Below, in pieces: positions 62,386 to 64,000 of a stretch of 64,000 nt of DNA (positions within the stretch are counted from its first letter, which is position 1; the number at the start of each line of letters is the position of its first letter). Made by a program: the position numbers and the translations under genes. This DNA is from Haematococcus lacustris. Lineage: Eukaryota > Chlorophyta > Chlorophyceae > Chlamydomonadales > Haematococcaceae. Where the stretch lies: contig JASKMD010000029.1 in assembly GCA_030144725.1 (NCBI GenBank), positions 5,751,538-5,815,537 of the forward strand, read 5' to 3'. The notes beneath the pieces were generated by a model. That model did no database searches and was not told the origin of the DNA. It saw only the letters and a list, made by a program, of their open reading frames with translations.

Positions 62386-64000
62386 AAGATGATGCAGCTG
62401 GTAAGCAGCCATAGAGTGGCATGAAGCGGGCAGTGATTGGCAGTCATGCCCTCTCAGGAGCCTGGCAGGGCGCAGCTCAAGATGTAAGATGTGTATGCAG
62501 CATACGCAGCAATATTGAACAACTTGGAGAAGAGACTAGGCTGCTAAGTGTAGGTTGGCCAGGTACATGTGTCGTAGCCATTGCCTGGTATAGCCATAGC
62601 CATAGGCCGGTGAGGCTGCACAATTGACTTTGATGACTACACAGTTGTCACCCGCTCTGCTCTTGTTCATAGTAGGCAGCAGCACCACCCTACCCACTAG
62701 CTGTAGGGGTGCTTGCACCACCAGGAGCACAGCTGGCAGCAGCACCACCCTACACACTAGCTGTAGGGATTCTGGCAACAACAGGAGCATAGTAGGCAGC
62801 AGCACCACCCTACCCACTAGCTGCAGGGGTGATGGCACCACCAGGAGCACAGCTGGCAGCAGCACCACCCTACACACTAACTGAAGGGGTGCTGGCAACA
62901 ACAGGAGCATAGTAGGCAGCAGCGCCACCCTACCCACTAGCTGTAGGGGTGATGGCACCACCAGGAGCACAGCTGGCAGCAACACCACCCTATACACTAG
63001 CTGTAGGAGTGCTGGCACCACCAGGAGCATAGCAGGCAACACCACCACCCTACCCACTAGCTGAAGGAATGTTGGCACCACCAAGAGCACAGCTGGCAGC
63101 AGCATCACCCTACCCACTAGCTTCAGGGGTGCTGGCAACAACAGGAGCATAGCAGGCAGCAGGATGGAGCTGATGAGTAGGCATCTTGACCATATGACTT
63201 GTATGTATGAATCCTATCTGGAGGCTGCGCGTGTGCGCACGCTCTTTAGCATATCAATCTTAACATGCTCATGAATATATCTGCATTGAGGCTTGGGCCT
63301 GGCAGTCACGGGAACAAGGCCTGGCACATTGACATTGCACATGAAACTCGAGTGTTCTTCCCCAGGGAGACTGGTGTTCTGTGTGCGGCGATGACTAGCT
63401 CGAACGCAACGACATCATTGGATATCGTGCGAATTCTTTGGCCCGGGCTGCGGACTGCGGACCCTTGCGGACCACTGCGGCCGAAACATAGCATCTTACA
63501 TAGCATTTTTCATAGCTGGTGATGGACTGGCTTGTTTCCTCAAGCAGGTTCGGGTCACACCCTGCAAGCTAACTTCAACGTGAGCTGCGACGCCCATAAT
63601 GATCAGCGCAATGCGCTGATAGCCGCTGCGCGAAGAACGGCCGTCGGTGCGTCGGGGCGCAAACCTCCTCACTCCCCTCACACCGGCCGTCGCAAACCTC
63701 CAGTATAACTATTATATCGCATGAAAACGGAACTAATACCTGGAAGTGGCACTTATGCGAGAGGTCCCTAGATCGAATCCTGTCAGGGTTGGGTATGCTC
63801 ACCTTCGGAGCGATAGAATGAAGGAATAAGTATAGGATCGCTAGTCGATTGAGCTAGTCTATCGGGATTACAGGGGTGGGGGTTGACAACAGTGGCAGAA
63901 CCCGCAACGGCGGCTGGTGCACCATGGAACACACAGATAATTCACACGGTTAGAAATCGGACAATACTCGGAATTTGTACATCAGCAAAAGGCCGAAAAG

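Larger units (their letters stand above)
59460..63953. repeat. 4.5-kb tandem unit, copy 3 (ends the array)
   Basis: Matches unit 1 including the longer minisatellite. It has a T-to-C difference in GACGTTTTCAAG near 60908. It stops at CACACGGTTAG (63953), lacking the last 22 bp present at the other junctions, and then enters unrelated sequence (AAATCGGACAATACTCGG). Confidence 0.95.

Noticed and set aside
44141..63953. Tandem Helitron array.
   Set aside because: No 5' TC / 3' CTRR ends with a subterminal hairpin, and no Rep-helicase coding sequence.

Overview
The window is nuclear DNA of a green alga, most likely a chlorophycean of the Chlamydomonas/Haematococcus type. The evidence is its intron-rich genes with canonical GT-AG (and two GC-AG) introns, a GC-rich base composition full of micro- and minisatellites, a Dualen/RandI-like LINE of the kind described from Chlamydomonas, and Fanzor (eukaryotic TnpB-like) genes. 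Every host gene was rebuilt by hand from conserved protein blocks, splice sites and intron phase. The species call is inference.

Layout. 1-1133 holds the 3' end of a GNAT acetyltransferase gene (+). 3649-5422 is a PPIL3-type cyclophilin (-). 6475-7225 is a two-exon Cys-rich protein of unknown function (-). 7972-14979 is the mitochondrial branched-chain 2-oxoacid dehydrogenase E1 alpha gene (-): eleven exons that join in phase, with introns packed with satellites and copies of a short dispersed repeat. 16390-28592 is a 12.2-kb LINE (+) bounded by a 13-bp target-site duplication. It encodes a repeat-rich N-terminus, a 2A ribosome-skipping motif, two cysteine-peptidase-like modules, an APE endonuclease, reverse transcriptase, PHD finger, RNase H and a C-terminal restriction-like endonuclease. 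Two frameshifts and an internal duplication disable it. 28648-30678 is a Fanzor gene (-) with one frameshift. 32233-34742 is a polyglutamine-rich protein gene (+). 36959-43839 is a complete BTL3/Brittle-1-like mitochondrial carrier gene (-). Its large fourth intron carries a second, degenerate Fanzor gene on the opposite strand (38496-40976).

44141-63953 is a tandem array of three nearly identical units of about 4.5 kb. Each starts with a 201-bp foldback sequence and holds a minisatellite-type ORF. Unit 1 is interrupted by a young, apparently intact Ty3/gypsy chromovirus (47376-53681, -) with two 434-bp LTRs in which I see no difference, a 5-bp target-site duplication, gag and pol in a -1 frame relation with a consensus slippery site plus a predicted pseudoknot, and an integrase followed by both a chromodomain and a PHD finger.

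The host genes are unrelated housekeeping functions (leucine/isoleucine/valine breakdown, mitochondrial nucleotide transport, proline isomerisation). What distinguishes the region is the density of mobile DNA and the way it is nested: Fanzor in an intron, gypsy in a satellite unit, a possible tRNA-like insert in a dispersed repeat, and pentanucleotide arrays in the two GC-AG introns.
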